DNA of 56,055 nucleotides from NCBI GenBank assembly GCA_009699865.1, contig WLNJ01000011.1, positions 1 through 56,055 on the forward strand, given 5' to 3'. Positions within the stretch are counted from its first letter, which is position 1. Every line of letters starts with the position of its first letter. Shown one piece after another: positions 1 to 8,318 of this stretch. Source of the stretch: Actinomycetota bacterium (lineage in GTDB: Bacteria > Actinomycetota > Thermoleophilia > Solirubrobacterales > Solirubrobacteraceae). A model generated the notes under the pieces. That model was given only the letters and a program-made list of their open reading frames with translations. It was not told the origin of the DNA and made no database searches. A program made the position numbers and the translations under genes.

Positions 1-170
1 GAGACAAGTAGCCCAGTCCAACCGGCTGCTGTCGCGGTGTCCCACAGGTCGGGAAGCTTGGTTGGGTCCTCAAGGGCGTCACGGGCGGCTTCGACCGTGT
101 CTGCGCGCCCAAGGGCGTCGCGTGCGGCCTCTTGCAGTGACCTCTGTTCGTCTGATAGTTCGAAGTTCAT
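1..170 (-). CDS. acyl-CoA dehydrogenase, N-terminal fragment (cut by window edge)
   Basis: Only the first 56 codons lie in the window; the gene runs off the left edge. It starts MNFELSDEQRSLQEAARDAL, the usual opening of acyl-CoA dehydrogenases (short beta element, then the first helix of the N-terminal helical domain). The ATG overlaps the stop of the upstream dehydrogenase as ATGA, so the two are translationally coupled. Family knowledge: in actinobacteria such adjacent pairs often form alpha2-beta2 heterotetramers acting on bulky acyl-CoAs. Substrate cannot be inferred from this fragment. Confidence 0.85.
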   Translation of the reverse strand, partial: MNFELSDEQRSLQEAARDALGRADTVEAARDALEDPTKLPDLWDTATAAGWTGLLV

Positions 171-1384
171 GACTTCGCTCCTTCACGCTCGAGAGCCTTC
201 AGTTCGCTGAACGGAACACCCTTGTCCAGTCGTGGCTCGGTTGGAAGGCCAAGGACTCGCTCCCCGACCATGTTGCGAAGGATCTCCTCAGTTCCGCCGG
301 CGGACTTCAGTCCGGGGAGGAAGGAGATCAAGTACGCCCATTCGCCTTCAGCAAGCGCCTCAGGTCCAATAACGTCGGCGATCAGGTCACCGGCTTCGAT
401 TGCGGCCTTGACGGCTGTGACCTTGCCAAGCGCTGCTTCTGAGCCAGGTAGCCCACCGCGCTCAATGGCAGTGAGGTGGCGGTAACCGGTGTAACGGAGA
501 GCCAGGAGATCGGTCGCGAGCTTGCCGAGACGGTGGCGCACATCGGAATCGGCACTTGCTACTGGATCATCCGCGATCGCCTTCGCGAAGCGGTCAGCGC
601 GATAGCCGAAGCTTTCACTGCCTCCACCAATTGCGAGACGCTCAAACAGCAGGGTTGTCAGTGCGACCATCCATCCGCCATCCACTGGACCGACGATTGC
701 GTCGGCCGGGATGTGGACATCATCGAAGAAGACTTCGTTGAACTCGGCCTCACCTGTGATCTGTCGGAGGGGACGGATCTCGACACCCTCGGCATCCATC
801 GGCACGATGAACATGGACATGCCCTTGTGCTTGGTGACCTCCGAGTTTGTCCGGGCAAGAATCAGTCCGTACGAAGCAAAGTGAGCATTCGTGGTCCATA
901 CCTTCTGGCCGGTCAGCTTCCAGCTGCCGTCCTCTTGGACGACTGCGCGTGTCTGAATCCCGGCAAGGTCGGAACCTGCGGCTGGCTCTGAAAAGAGCTG
1001 ACACCAGACCTCATCAGCATGGAGCATTGGCGCGAGATAACGCTGCTTCTGCTCATCAGTGCCGTGGGCGATGATTGTCGGCCCGAGCATGCCAATGCCG
1101 ATCACATCGAGGATCCCTGGAACACCGGCCGCCTGAAACTCCTGGCCGACGATGACCTGGTCAAGCGGACCAAGTCCCTGCCCGCCAAATTCGGCTGGCC
1201 ATGTGACGCCTGCAAAGCCACCCTCGGCCATCTCACGCTGCCATGCGCGGCGAACGGTGACGAAAGCCTCCTCGTGGCCGGGCTGGGGGCCTTCAAGGCC
1301 TGGGGCATCTGCCTTATGGGCTTCAAGCCAAGTCCGGACCTTTGTCCGGTATTCAGCTTGTTCTGGTGTGTCGTTCAGATCCAC
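167..1384 (-). CDS. acyl-CoA dehydrogenase, FadE family (405 aa)
   Basis: An FAD flavoenzyme that introduces a 2,3 double bond into acyl-CoA. Visible landmarks are the mid-domain FAD/substrate segment LFSEPAAGSDLAG, then KLTGQKVWTTNA, and the C-terminal GGTEEILRNMVGERVLGLP. The position where medium-chain enzymes carry the catalytic Glu (YEGT) reads AGGT, so the base must come from elsewhere, as in long-chain/IVD types or heteromeric partners. I chose the GTG at 1384 because AGAGGA sits 9 bases upstream and the protein then begins like the family; an in-frame ATG at 1489 would add 35 unrelated residues. Coupled to the partial dehydrogenase downstream. Substrate unknown. Confidence 0.9.
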   Translation of the reverse strand: MDLNDTPEQAEYRTKVRTWLEAHKADAPGLEGPQPGHEEAFVTVRRAWQREMAEGGFAGVTWPAEFGGQGLGPLDQVIVGQEFQAAGVPGILDVIGIGMLGPTIIAHGTDEQKQRYLAPMLHADEVWCQLFSEPAAGSDLAGIQTRAVVQEDGSWKLTGQKVWTTNAHFASYGLILARTNSEVTKHKGMSMFIVPMDAEGVEIRPLRQITGEAEFNEVFFDDVHIPADAIVGPVDGGWMVALTTLLFERLAIGGGSESFGYRADRFAKAIADDPVASADSDVRHRLGKLATDLLALRYTGYRHLTAIERGGLPGSEAALGKVTAVKAAIEAGDLIADVIGPEALAEGEWAYLISFLPGLKSAGGTEEILRNMVGERVLGLPTEPRLDKGVPFSELKALEREGAKS

Positions 1385-1516
1385 TGTTCTCGATCCTCTG
1401 TCTAGTTGACGGTTGATGAAAGGTAACGCCACGCTGAGGGTCTGTGCGGCCTGCCCGTTGGCATAGTTGCCTTCGGCAGCTTCCAACAAGAGGTACGGAG
1501 CCGGAGGCGAGTCTGT

Positions 1517-2461
1517 TCAGTGCCGGAGCGCAGCAAAACCCGCGTCAAGCAGGCTGGCCATCGCCCGCCCGTTTTCATCGGCGGCGAGGATCACGCCAAG
1601 CAGCCTCCGATTACCCCTCTTGGCGCTAGCAACTAGGCACTGGCCGGCGGGGGCTGTGTGGCCTGTTTTGATTCCGGTGATCCCAAGGTAATGGGAGCGC
1701 ATCAGGGGATTGCGGTTATAGAGACCCCTTGTTCTGCCGTATCCGGTTGGGATCCGCGTCCAGACGGTTCTGACGATCGCGCGGAGGTCCTTGTTGGCAA
1801 GCACGGCACGGGCCTCGAAGGCCAGGTCTCTTGCGCAGGAGCGATCGCCTTCAGCAAGCCCGACCGGGCTGACGTAGTGCGTGCACTTCAGGTGCATTGC
1901 GGCTGCCGTGTGGTTCATGGCACCGACAAACCGGCCTTTTCGGTGCCCGACTCCTTCAGCGAGCGCTGTCGCGGCGTCATTTCCAGACACGATCAGCATG
2001 CCTTTGAGGAGATCCCTGACCTTGACATGGCTCCCGATGCCAAGACCACCAACGACGGAGCCACTCATATTGGAGGCGTTGGAGCTGATGGTGACCGTCT
2101 TGTCCAGCCGAGGGCGTTGGGCCACAACAAGGGCAGTCATCAGTTTCGTCAGACTCGCGATCGGACGGCGCTTGTCAGCCCTGCTCGCCCACATCACCTC
2201 GCCAGTGTTGAGGTCAATCAGGATTCCTGCCTGTGGGACCACGGGGAATCGAGGGTGGACGCGGTGCTTGACAGGGGCCTTGGTGACGCCCCAAGCCACT
2301 GTTGCTGCGGCTGGAGCCGCGCGAACGGTCCCCCTTTGCTGTGCTGCGGCCGAAGCAGTGTGGTTGCTGCCTGGGTCAAGCGCCTCAGCCCCGAATACTG
2401 CAATGCAGCCGCCAACGATGGCCAGTACGGCACCTAGACCGAAGAGCGTCCGCAGCCTCAC
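1517..2461 (-). CDS. D-alanyl-D-alanine carboxypeptidase, peptidase S11 (PBP5/6 type)
   Basis: A serine DD-peptidase that trims the terminal D-Ala from peptidoglycan pentapeptides outside the membrane. Residues 5-25 form a signal/anchor segment, followed by an Ala-rich linker. The three active-site motifs are intact and correctly spaced: SLTK (Ser103, Lys106), SGN (159-161) and KTG (265-267). At 314 residues it holds the catalytic domain but not the second domain and amphipathic C-terminal anchor of PBP5, so it is probably held by its N-terminal segment. The start is GTG, overlapping the stop of the small membrane protein before it as GTGA. It is the last gene of the lip/membrane-protein run. 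Confidence 0.9.
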   Translation of the reverse strand: MRLRTLFGLGAVLAIVGGCIAVFGAEALDPGSNHTASAAAQQRGTVRAAPAAATVAWGVTKAPVKHRVHPRFPVVPQAGILIDLNTGEVMWASRADKRRPIASLTKLMTALVVAQRPRLDKTVTISSNASNMSGSVVGGLGIGSHVKVRDLLKGMLIVSGNDAATALAEGVGHRKGRFVGAMNHTAAAMHLKCTHYVSPVGLAEGDRSCARDLAFEARAVLANKDLRAIVRTVWTRIPTGYGRTRGLYNRNPLMRSHYLGITGIKTGHTAPAGQCLVASAKRGNRRLLGVILAADENGRAMASLLDAGFAALRH

Positions 2462-2628
2462 CGTTCGCTCCGCAGGGCTCCGATGCCGGCTAACGCCAGC
2501 AGGACAACAACGCAGACTGAAGCGACCGTGAGGATGTCAGCGCCGCCAGCTGACTTGACCTCGTAGGCGGTGAGTGCGGCAACAGCAAACGAGGCCAGCA
2601 GAGCGGTCAGTCCAACAAGAAGTCTCAT
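2458..2628 (-). CDS. small membrane protein, two TM segments (56 aa)
   Basis: Unrecognised. It begins MRLLVGLTALLASFAVAAL and has two hydrophobic stretches (about residues 2-22 and 32-51) around a short polar turn, ending in ALRSER. The ATG overlaps the upstream membrane-protein stop as ATGA, and its own stop overlaps the carboxypeptidase GTG as GTGA. This double coupling is the main evidence that it is real. It may partner the membrane protein before it; the function is unknown. Confidence 0.7.
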   Translation of the reverse strand: MRLLVGLTALLASFAVAALTAYEVKSAGGADILTVASVCVVVLLALAGIGALRSER

Positions 2629-3068
2629 CGCGTTTGGACCACCAGGGCAAGTATTACCGCAGCTGCGGCCCAGATGATGATTACCACGACCGATGGGGCC
2701 TCTGTGAGGCTTGTTCGGTAGGGGATGGGCACCAAGCCGATCACCTGAGCCCGGGGGTGCTTGAGAAGGTGCACAAGGGCAATCGCGCCAGTTGAGGCAA
2801 GCGGCGCCCAAATGCCAACCGCGGAGTTCGCATCTTGGGCCACCCACCATGCGATCAGTCCTCCAGCCGTAGCGATCAGCAACACCGGGATAGCACCCAG
2901 TTCCCGGACTGGCGTCGGCGCGAAGATCCAAGCACCGAAACCAGCCATCAGGGCGACCCAGATGTTCCCATCCGGCAGGAAGATGCCTGCCAGCAAGACC
3001 AACGCGCAAATCACTAGTGCGGCCGGGGATGCACCACGCTCACCAATGTTGTCTCGGACAGGGATCAT
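2625..3068 (-). CDS. multi-pass membrane protein of unknown function (147 aa)
   Basis: About four to five hydrophobic helices: ALVICALVLLAGIFL, a glycine-rich second segment, IPVLLIATAGGLIAWWVA, and a C-terminal VVVIIIWAAAAVILALVV. No family recognised. The ATG at 3068 is taken as start; a TTG at 3080 overlaps the lipA stop (TTGA) and would add four residues, and neither has a strong ribosome site. It sits between lipA and the small two-TM protein, coupled to both. Position suggests an envelope role with the downstream carboxypeptidase rather than lipoate metabolism, but this is inference. Confidence 0.75.
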   Translation of the reverse strand: MIPVRDNIGERGASPAALVICALVLLAGIFLPDGNIWVALMAGFGAWIFAPTPVRELGAIPVLLIATAGGLIAWWVAQDANSAVGIWAPLASTGAIALVHLLKHPRAQVIGLVPIPYRTSLTEAPSVVVIIIWAAAAVILALVVQTR

Positions 3069-3076
3069 GGGTGGTC

Positions 3077-4084
3077 TCAAGTAGCTGTGGCAAGCGGCCC
3101 GGTACCCGGGCGTTCCTGCGCGACATGCTCATCAGCGTGGTACGACGACCGCACCAATGGCCCTGCGGCAACATGGTCAAAGCCCATCTCGTGACCAAGG
3201 CGTGCCAGCTCGTCAAACTCAGCAGGCTCCCACCAACGCACAACCGGAAGATGGTTTTGAGTCGGCCTCAGGTACTGGCCAATGGTGATCACCTGGACAC
3301 CGTTCTCCCGGAGCTGCCCTAGAGCGTCGACCATCTCCGCGAATGACTCACCAAGACCAACCATCAGACCGGACTTCGTGGTCACGGAATCACCAGACAT
3401 TGCCTTTGCGTTGCGGAGAACTCTCAGCGAGCGTTGCCAAGTCGAGCCGCGGCGGGCGACGGAGTAGAGACGGGGGACAACTTCCACGTTGTGATTGAAG
3501 ACATCGGGGCGGGCATCAAGAACCCGCGCAAGTGGCATCTCCGCGCCGCGGAAGTCAGGGGTGAGGACTTCAATCTTTGTGTCAGGTGCCTGAGCGCGAA
3601 TCTGCCTGATGGTCGCCGCCCAGATCCCCGCCCCATAGTCCGGCAGGTCGTCGCGGTCAACGCTGGTTACAACAGCGTGGCGCAAGCCCATCTGGGCTAT
3701 CGCGCGGGCCACTCGCGCTGGTTCAAGCGGGTCATTCCAAGTTGGCTTGCCAGTGGTCACATGGCAGAAGCCACACCGGCGTGTGCAGGTGTCGCCCAGA
3801 ATCATGAATGTCGCAGTGCCGCGCTCCCAGCACTCACCAACGTTGGGGCAGGCAGCTTCCTGACAAACGGTGTGGAGGTTCTCGTCCCTGATCAGCTTTG
3901 TCAGCTCGCGATAGCGGGGGCCTCCGGGAGGTGGCACTTTGAACCACGGCGGCTTGCGTGAGCGGAAAGGCGTTACATCAGGCCCTAGGACGTCAAGTAC
4001 TTCCATGCCGCCCGGGTTGGAACGCCGGCGGGTTTTGTGCTCGGGCTCCGTGACAGTGTCGTTGGTTGGCTCGGTGGTGCTCAT
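3077..4084 (-). CDS. lipA: lipoyl synthase (335 aa)
   Basis: A radical-SAM enzyme that inserts two sulfurs into the octanoyl group on E2/GcvH to form lipoate. Both iron-sulfur clusters are visible: the auxiliary-cluster cysteines C74-x4-C79-x5-C85 and the radical-SAM motif CTRRCGFC at 100-107. The conserved RSSYHADE near the C-terminus supplies the serine ligand of the auxiliary cluster. The start is the ATG at 4084, which overlaps the lipB stop (ATGA); an in-frame extension of 7 residues upstream lies inside lipB and is not needed. Directly after pdhC-lipB, so made with its substrate and with the octanoyl donor enzyme. Confidence 0.97.
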   Translation of the reverse strand: MSTTEPTNDTVTEPEHKTRRRSNPGGMEVLDVLGPDVTPFRSRKPPWFKVPPPGGPRYRELTKLIRDENLHTVCQEAACPNVGECWERGTATFMILGDTCTRRCGFCHVTTGKPTWNDPLEPARVARAIAQMGLRHAVVTSVDRDDLPDYGAGIWAATIRQIRAQAPDTKIEVLTPDFRGAEMPLARVLDARPDVFNHNVEVVPRLYSVARRGSTWQRSLRVLRNAKAMSGDSVTTKSGLMVGLGESFAEMVDALGQLRENGVQVITIGQYLRPTQNHLPVVRWWEPAEFDELARLGHEMGFDHVAAGPLVRSSYHADEHVAQERPGTGPLATAT

Positions 4085-4800
4085 GCGACAACCGCCGGCC
4101 GACAAGGGGTGGATGGGGCAATGACGGCGTCCGTGAGCCCGAGTTGCCCTGGACTGACTAGACGTTGCCTCAGCTTGTGCTGACCGGCAAATGCGTGACC
4201 AATGTGCTGACGCAGGCAGGCGAGGCCGCCGTCGCCGCCCTCGTTCTGAATCGACGTCATTACGACCCCAGGGAGACCGCAGGGGATTACAGCCTTGAAG
4301 GTCTCCAGGTCATTCTCTGAGTTGATCGCAAATCCGTGGGTCGTTACCCCTCTCTGAACGTGGATTCCGATTGACGCAATCTTGCGGTCGTCACACCAGA
4401 CCCCGGTCAGTCCTTCCCGAGTGGATGACTCGACGCCGCATTCGGCGATCCCCTCGATGACGGCGTTCTCAATGCGACGCACAAAAGTTGTGACATCGGT
4501 CGTGTGCATGATCGGATATCCGACCAGCTGACCTGGCTCGTGGCAAGTTGCTCGACCGCCACGGTCAGCGTCGTGAACGCTGATTCCGCTCGCAGCCAAG
4601 CTCTCGCGGCCCGAGGGCACCTCTGACTCATCTGCCCGGCGACCAAGGGTGACCGTTGGCGGGTGTTCAAGGAGCAAGAGCGTGTCAGGGATCAGGTTCT
4701 GCTGACGCGCGTCGCGGAGCTGTTCCTGCATGGCGAGCGCATCGCTCCAGCCAATCCGGCCGAGACGACACGTCCAAAGCTCAGGGGTTGCAGATCCCAT
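4081..4800 (-). CDS. lipB: octanoyl-[acyl carrier protein]:protein octanoyltransferase (239 aa)
   Basis: Transfers octanoate from ACP to the lipoyl lysine of E2 before LipA adds sulfur. The catalytic dyad is present: Lys140 in DRKIASIG and Cys174 in VIPCG. The signature usually written RGG-x-x-T-Y-H-G-PGQ reads RGGRATCHEPGQ here, with Tyr to Cys and Gly to Glu changes in the substrate pocket. I take the ATG at 4800 (MGSATPELWTCRLG) as start; the longer reading frame to 4947 runs into the end of pdhC. A 55-base gap separates it from pdhC, and lipA follows with a 4-base overlap. Confidence 0.95.
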   Translation of the reverse strand: MGSATPELWTCRLGRIGWSDALAMQEQLRDARQQNLIPDTLLLLEHPPTVTLGRRADESEVPSGRESLAASGISVHDADRGGRATCHEPGQLVGYPIMHTTDVTTFVRRIENAVIEGIAECGVESSTREGLTGVWCDDRKIASIGIHVQRGVTTHGFAINSENDLETFKAVIPCGLPGVVMTSIQNEGGDGGLACLRQHIGHAFAGQHKLRQRLVSPGQLGLTDAVIAPSTPCRPAVVA

Positions 4801-4855
4801 TGGTTTCAGGATGGCAGACGGTAGGGCCGCAGATGAGATCCGTTGCCGCGGTTGC

Positions 4856-6109
4856 TCATCCCAGCAGGGCAGCCGGGGCCGCCAACCGCTCACTGACGGA
4901 CTCAAGGAAGGCAGCAGCAGCGGCACCGTAGACCGCACGGTGATCAACGGCGAGAGTCAGGTTAAGGAGGCTTCCAGCAACGACTTCGCCATCCTGGACA
5001 ACAGGGGCTTCTCGCAGCGATCCAACCGCAAGGATTGCGGCTTGAGGAGGGTTGATGACTGCGGTGAAGCGGTCGACGCCAAACATTCCAAGGTTGGAGA
5101 TTGAGAATGTGCCGCCGGAGAGCTGTGGTGGCGTGATTGTTCCTTCCCGTGCTCTGGTGGCAAGGTCACGGCTCTCGGAGGCAATCTCGTGAATGTCCTT
5201 GCTGTCAGCATCGAAAATGACGGGGACAACGAGACCCCCCTCAGTCGTCACCGCGATGCCGACGTTGATGCTCGCGTACTCCTCAAAAGCACCGTCGCGC
5301 CAGGCACCGTTGACAGCAGGGTGGTCCTTGAGGGAGAGAGCACAGGCGCGAATGACCAAGTCGTTGACAGTTGGCGCGCCTGACCCGTCAGCCAGCTCCT
5401 TGAGCTGGCGGCGCATGTCAACAAGCCGGCTGGCATCGACATCGGTTTCAAGGGTGAAGTCCGGAACGGTCGCACGCGATTCGCTCATCCTGCGGGCAAT
5501 CAACGACTGCGAGCGGGTTGGTTCGCGGCGGGTAACGGCTCCCTTCGCGGTTTGGGTTACTTCGGGGGCCTCTGTTGACGCTTGTTCGGTCACAGTTGAA
5601 GTATCCGTCGCGGGGCCGGTTTGTGCGGCCTGGTCGGTCCCCGCGGCTGCCTGTTCGACATCTGAGCGGACTATTCGCCCATTCGGACCGGAGCCAATCA
5701 GGCCTTCCAGCTTGACGCCAAGGTCTTCAGCGATCCGGCGGGCAACTGGGGATACATGGACGCGACCATCCTCGGGCTCCGCGGCGGGGGCTGCCTGTTG
5801 GCTGACAGGCTCGGCAGTCTCGACGGCTGCTGGCGCTGCCGCGCTGACGTCCGCCGCCTCAGTCCCCGCACTTTCACCATCGGCAAGTAACTGTCCAATC
5901 GGCGAGCCAACAGGCAGGGTCGTCCCGACTGGCGCAGTGATGTGGAGGATTCCGTCAGCGTCTGAGTTGTGGACCATTGCTGCCTTGTCAGTCTCGACCT
6001 CGACGAGTTCATCGCCGCGGGAGACATGGGCGCCGTCAGCAACAAGCCAGGCGAGAATTGTCCCCTCCTGCATGGAGTCAGAGAGTCGGGGCATGACGAG
6101 TTCAATCAT
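4856..6109 (-). CDS. pdhC: dihydrolipoyl acetyltransferase, E2 of 2-oxoacid dehydrogenase (417 aa)
   Basis: Core of the pyruvate (or branched-chain) dehydrogenase complex. Domain order: one lipoyl domain (1-77, lipoyl Lys42 in ETDKA), an Ala/Glu/Pro linker, a peripheral-subunit-binding domain (about 119-153, SPVARRIAEDLGV), a second linker, and the catalytic domain (about 195-417). The active-site motif reads DHRAVYG at 389-395: His390 is kept but the usual Asp of HRxxDG is Tyr394. I recall this His-x3-Tyr variant from chloroplast/cyanobacterial-type E2, so it is probably active. The pdhB stop sits on this gene's other side: this ATG overlaps it as ATGA. It is the substrate for LipB and LipA encoded just downstream. 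Confidence 0.93.
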   Translation of the reverse strand: MIELVMPRLSDSMQEGTILAWLVADGAHVSRGDELVEVETDKAAMVHNSDADGILHITAPVGTTLPVGSPIGQLLADGESAGTEAADVSAAAPAAVETAEPVSQQAAPAAEPEDGRVHVSPVARRIAEDLGVKLEGLIGSGPNGRIVRSDVEQAAAGTDQAAQTGPATDTSTVTEQASTEAPEVTQTAKGAVTRREPTRSQSLIARRMSESRATVPDFTLETDVDASRLVDMRRQLKELADGSGAPTVNDLVIRACALSLKDHPAVNGAWRDGAFEEYASINVGIAVTTEGGLVVPVIFDADSKDIHEIASESRDLATRAREGTITPPQLSGGTFSISNLGMFGVDRFTAVINPPQAAILAVGSLREAPVVQDGEVVAGSLLNLTLAVDHRAVYGAAAAAFLESVSERLAAPAALLG

Positions 6110-7098
6110 GCGGGGGCCTTTCGGCCAAGTGAGGCCAGGACGGCTTCGATGACCTGGGGCTCATGCGGGTAAGCGAGGTGCTCAAGTGACTTGGAGTAGG
6201 GCATTGGCACGTCCGCACCAGTGACTCGCAGGACGGGACCGTCAAGGTCGTCGAAGCCATGCTCCTGGACCAAGGCGGCGATGTTGGCACCAACTCCACC
6301 GTGTGGCCAGCCCTCCTCAACGACTATGCAGTGGTTGGTCTTCTTCAGCGAGGTCAGGATTGTGTCTAGGTCAAGTGGGCGCAGAGTGCGCGGGTCGATT
6401 ACCTCCGCGGACACCCCGTGTTCGTCCTCCAAGATCTGTGCAGCCCTCTCAGCAGTCCGCGCCATCCGGGAGATCCCGACGATGGTGACATCAGTCCCTT
6501 CTCGCCGAACGGCCGCCTTACCGAATGGGACTAGGTGCTCCCCTTCCGGTACCTCACCCTTCTCTTGGTAAAGAGTTTCGTGCTCGATGAAGATCACCGG
6601 GTTGTCATCCCTGATGGCTGACTTCAGGAGGCCGAGAGCGTCCGCGGGCGTGGAGGGAACAGCGACCAGCAGGCCAGGGACATGAAGGTAGAGCGCCTCA
6701 AAGCAGTGGGAGTGGGTGGGCCCAAGTTGGTTTCCCGCGCCTTGGGGCATCCGGATCACCAGCGGCACCGAGACTCGACCGCCGAACATGTAGCGGATAT
6801 GGGCTGCGTGATTGACGATCTGATCCATGGCCAGCAGCGAGAAGTTGATTGTCATCAGCTCAACAACTGGCCGCAGGCCGAGCATTGCGGAGCCAACACC
6901 CATTCCGACAATTGAGTTCTCCGAGATTGGGGTGTCGCGTACCCGCTTCTCACCAAACTCATCCATCAGACCTTCGGTCACCTTGAAGGCACCATCGAAC
7001 ACGCCGATGTCCTCTCCCATCAGGAAGACGTTCTCATCGCGGAGCATCTCCTCCCGCAGTGCCCGGCCGACAGCTTCGCGGTAGCGGATCTCAGACAT
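6106..7098 (-). CDS. pdhB: 2-oxoacid dehydrogenase E1 component, beta subunit (330 aa)
   Basis: The pyrimidine/transketolase-C half of the thiamine-diphosphate decarboxylase. It opens with RYREAVGRALREEM and contains GEDIGVFDGAFKVT and the TPP-contact region DTPISENSIVGMGVGSAM, then HSHCFEALYLHVPGL and a C-terminal transketolase-C fold. Length is typical. The ATG shares one base with the pdhA stop (TGATG), and the stop overlaps pdhC. E1-alpha and E1-beta as separate chains indicate a Gram-positive/mitochondrial-type PDH or a branched-chain BCDH; the lipBA neighbours do not settle which. Confidence 0.95.
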   Translation of the reverse strand: MSEIRYREAVGRALREEMLRDENVFLMGEDIGVFDGAFKVTEGLMDEFGEKRVRDTPISENSIVGMGVGSAMLGLRPVVELMTINFSLLAMDQIVNHAAHIRYMFGGRVSVPLVIRMPQGAGNQLGPTHSHCFEALYLHVPGLLVAVPSTPADALGLLKSAIRDDNPVIFIEHETLYQEKGEVPEGEHLVPFGKAAVRREGTDVTIVGISRMARTAERAAQILEDEHGVSAEVIDPRTLRPLDLDTILTSLKKTNHCIVVEEGWPHGGVGANIAALVQEHGFDDLDGPVLRVTGADVPMPYSKSLEHLAYPHEPQVIEAVLASLGRKAPA

Positions 7099-8165
7099 CA
7101 GGAAGCGGGATCCTGTGGTGGGTCAGTTGAGAGCCAGCCGTGGACCTCACCGCCCAAGGAGTAGACACCGTCGTGGAGTGACTCGGGAGCAGGTTCAGGG
7201 GAGGCGTCGGCGAACTCAACGGCCGCATCGACCTGCGCGATCGCCTGCTTGTCAAGTTCTTCGGCCCCTGTCTTGTCGACGATTCCCTCGGCGATCAGTC
7301 GCTCCGTGAAGTTGGGGATTGGATCGCGCAGCTTCCATTCCTCGACCTGCTCTTTGGTTCGGTACTTCTCGGGGTCGGCCATCGAATGACCGCGGAATCG
7401 ATAGGTCATTGCCTCAACCAGAATTGGCCGCTGCTCCGCGCGGGAGATTTCCACTGCCTCTGAGATCGCCGCCTGCGTCGCAGCTACATCCATCCCGTCG
7501 CAGCGTTGACCCTCTACCCCTAGGCCTTCGCCCTTTCGGACGAGGTCGGTCACGGCGGAATGCCGTTCTATTGAGGTGCCCATGCCGAAGCGGTTATTGG
7601 TGACGAGAAAGACGACCGGGAGCTTCCACAGAGCCGCAAGGTTGAGCGTTTCGCCGAAGGTTCCTTGGTTGGTGGCTCCGTCACCGAGAACACAGAGCGT
7701 GACCTCGTCGTTGCCTCGGTAGGAGCTCTGGAGAGCGAACCCCGCTCCGATCGGGATATTGCCACCGACAATTCCCCAGCCGCCCATGAAGCGCCGATCA
7801 AGGTCGAAGATGTGCATCGACCCGCCTCTGCCACCTGACGAGCCGGTGGTCTTCCCATAGAGCTCGGCCATCACGCGCCCCGGGTCGGTTCCCCGAGCAA
7901 GGGCATGACCATGGGAGCGGTAAGTGGAAATCAGCCAGTCCGTGTCACGCAGGGCTCGGGCCGCTCCGACAACCACGGCCTCCTCGCCAATTGCCAAGTG
8001 CAGGAAGCCCCCAACCTTGGCCCGCGTGTAGGACTCTCCAGCCCGCTCCTCAAAACGCCTGACGAGCATCATCGTTGCTAACCACTCGGTGGCCGCGGCC
8101 GTATCTGGAATAGGCCCGCTTGGCGGCCTGGGTGGAACTGCCCCTTCCGGATTCTTCACTGCCAT
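7098..8165 (-). CDS. pdhA: 2-oxoacid dehydrogenase E1 component, alpha subunit (355 aa)
   Basis: Thiamine-diphosphate-binding half of E1. The TPP motif is clear: GDGATNQG at 161-168 running to NN at 190-191. STYRSHGHALARG (80-92) and GGRGGSMHIF (111-120) are the usual substrate-channel segments, and the SIERHSAVTD loop corresponds to the regulatory loop of the mammalian enzyme. First gene of the pdh-lip run, reading leftward from a 153-base divergent spacer. The E3 subunit is not in this run but lies at 10274-11641. Pyruvate is the likelier substrate because HGHALARG/SMH resembles PdhA; a branched-chain substrate is not excluded. Confidence 0.94.
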   Translation of the reverse strand: MAVKNPEGAVPPRPPSGPIPDTAAATEWLATMMLVRRFEERAGESYTRAKVGGFLHLAIGEEAVVVGAARALRDTDWLISTYRSHGHALARGTDPGRVMAELYGKTTGSSGGRGGSMHIFDLDRRFMGGWGIVGGNIPIGAGFALQSSYRGNDEVTLCVLGDGATNQGTFGETLNLAALWKLPVVFLVTNNRFGMGTSIERHSAVTDLVRKGEGLGVEGQRCDGMDVAATQAAISEAVEISRAEQRPILVEAMTYRFRGHSMADPEKYRTKEQVEEWKLRDPIPNFTERLIAEGIVDKTGAEELDKQAIAQVDAAVEFADASPEPAPESLHDGVYSLGGEVHGWLSTDPPQDPAS

Positions 8166-8318
8166 TGATGCGAGCGTACCGCCGCTGAGCCATCTGTCCG
8201 AGATTCTCGCTCCGGATGTCGCGCCGGATCTTGTCCCCGCATTGTCTGGGGCTTTACTTCAGCCGGATCAATGTTTGCCAGAGTTGTTCCAAACAAATTG
8301 ATCTGGAGGACAATTCAA
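8166..8318. promoter_or_regulatory. divergent spacer between pdhA and a secreted-protein gene
   Basis: 153 bases that must hold the promoters for both directions. On the + side a GGAGGA ribosome site (8305-8310) lies 8 bases before the ATG at 8319. A CCCC/GGGG dyad sits around 8236-8254. I cannot pick convincing -35/-10 pairs for either gene. Confidence 0.4.

Noticed and set aside
1658-2437. A 259-residue + strand open frame
   Set aside because: Antisense to the carboxypeptidase, whose SxxK, SGN and KTG motifs are intact.
5193-6152. A 319-residue open frame on the + strand
   Set aside because: It lies opposite pdhC, is Ser/Ala/Arg-rich low-complexity, and is a by-product of high GC.
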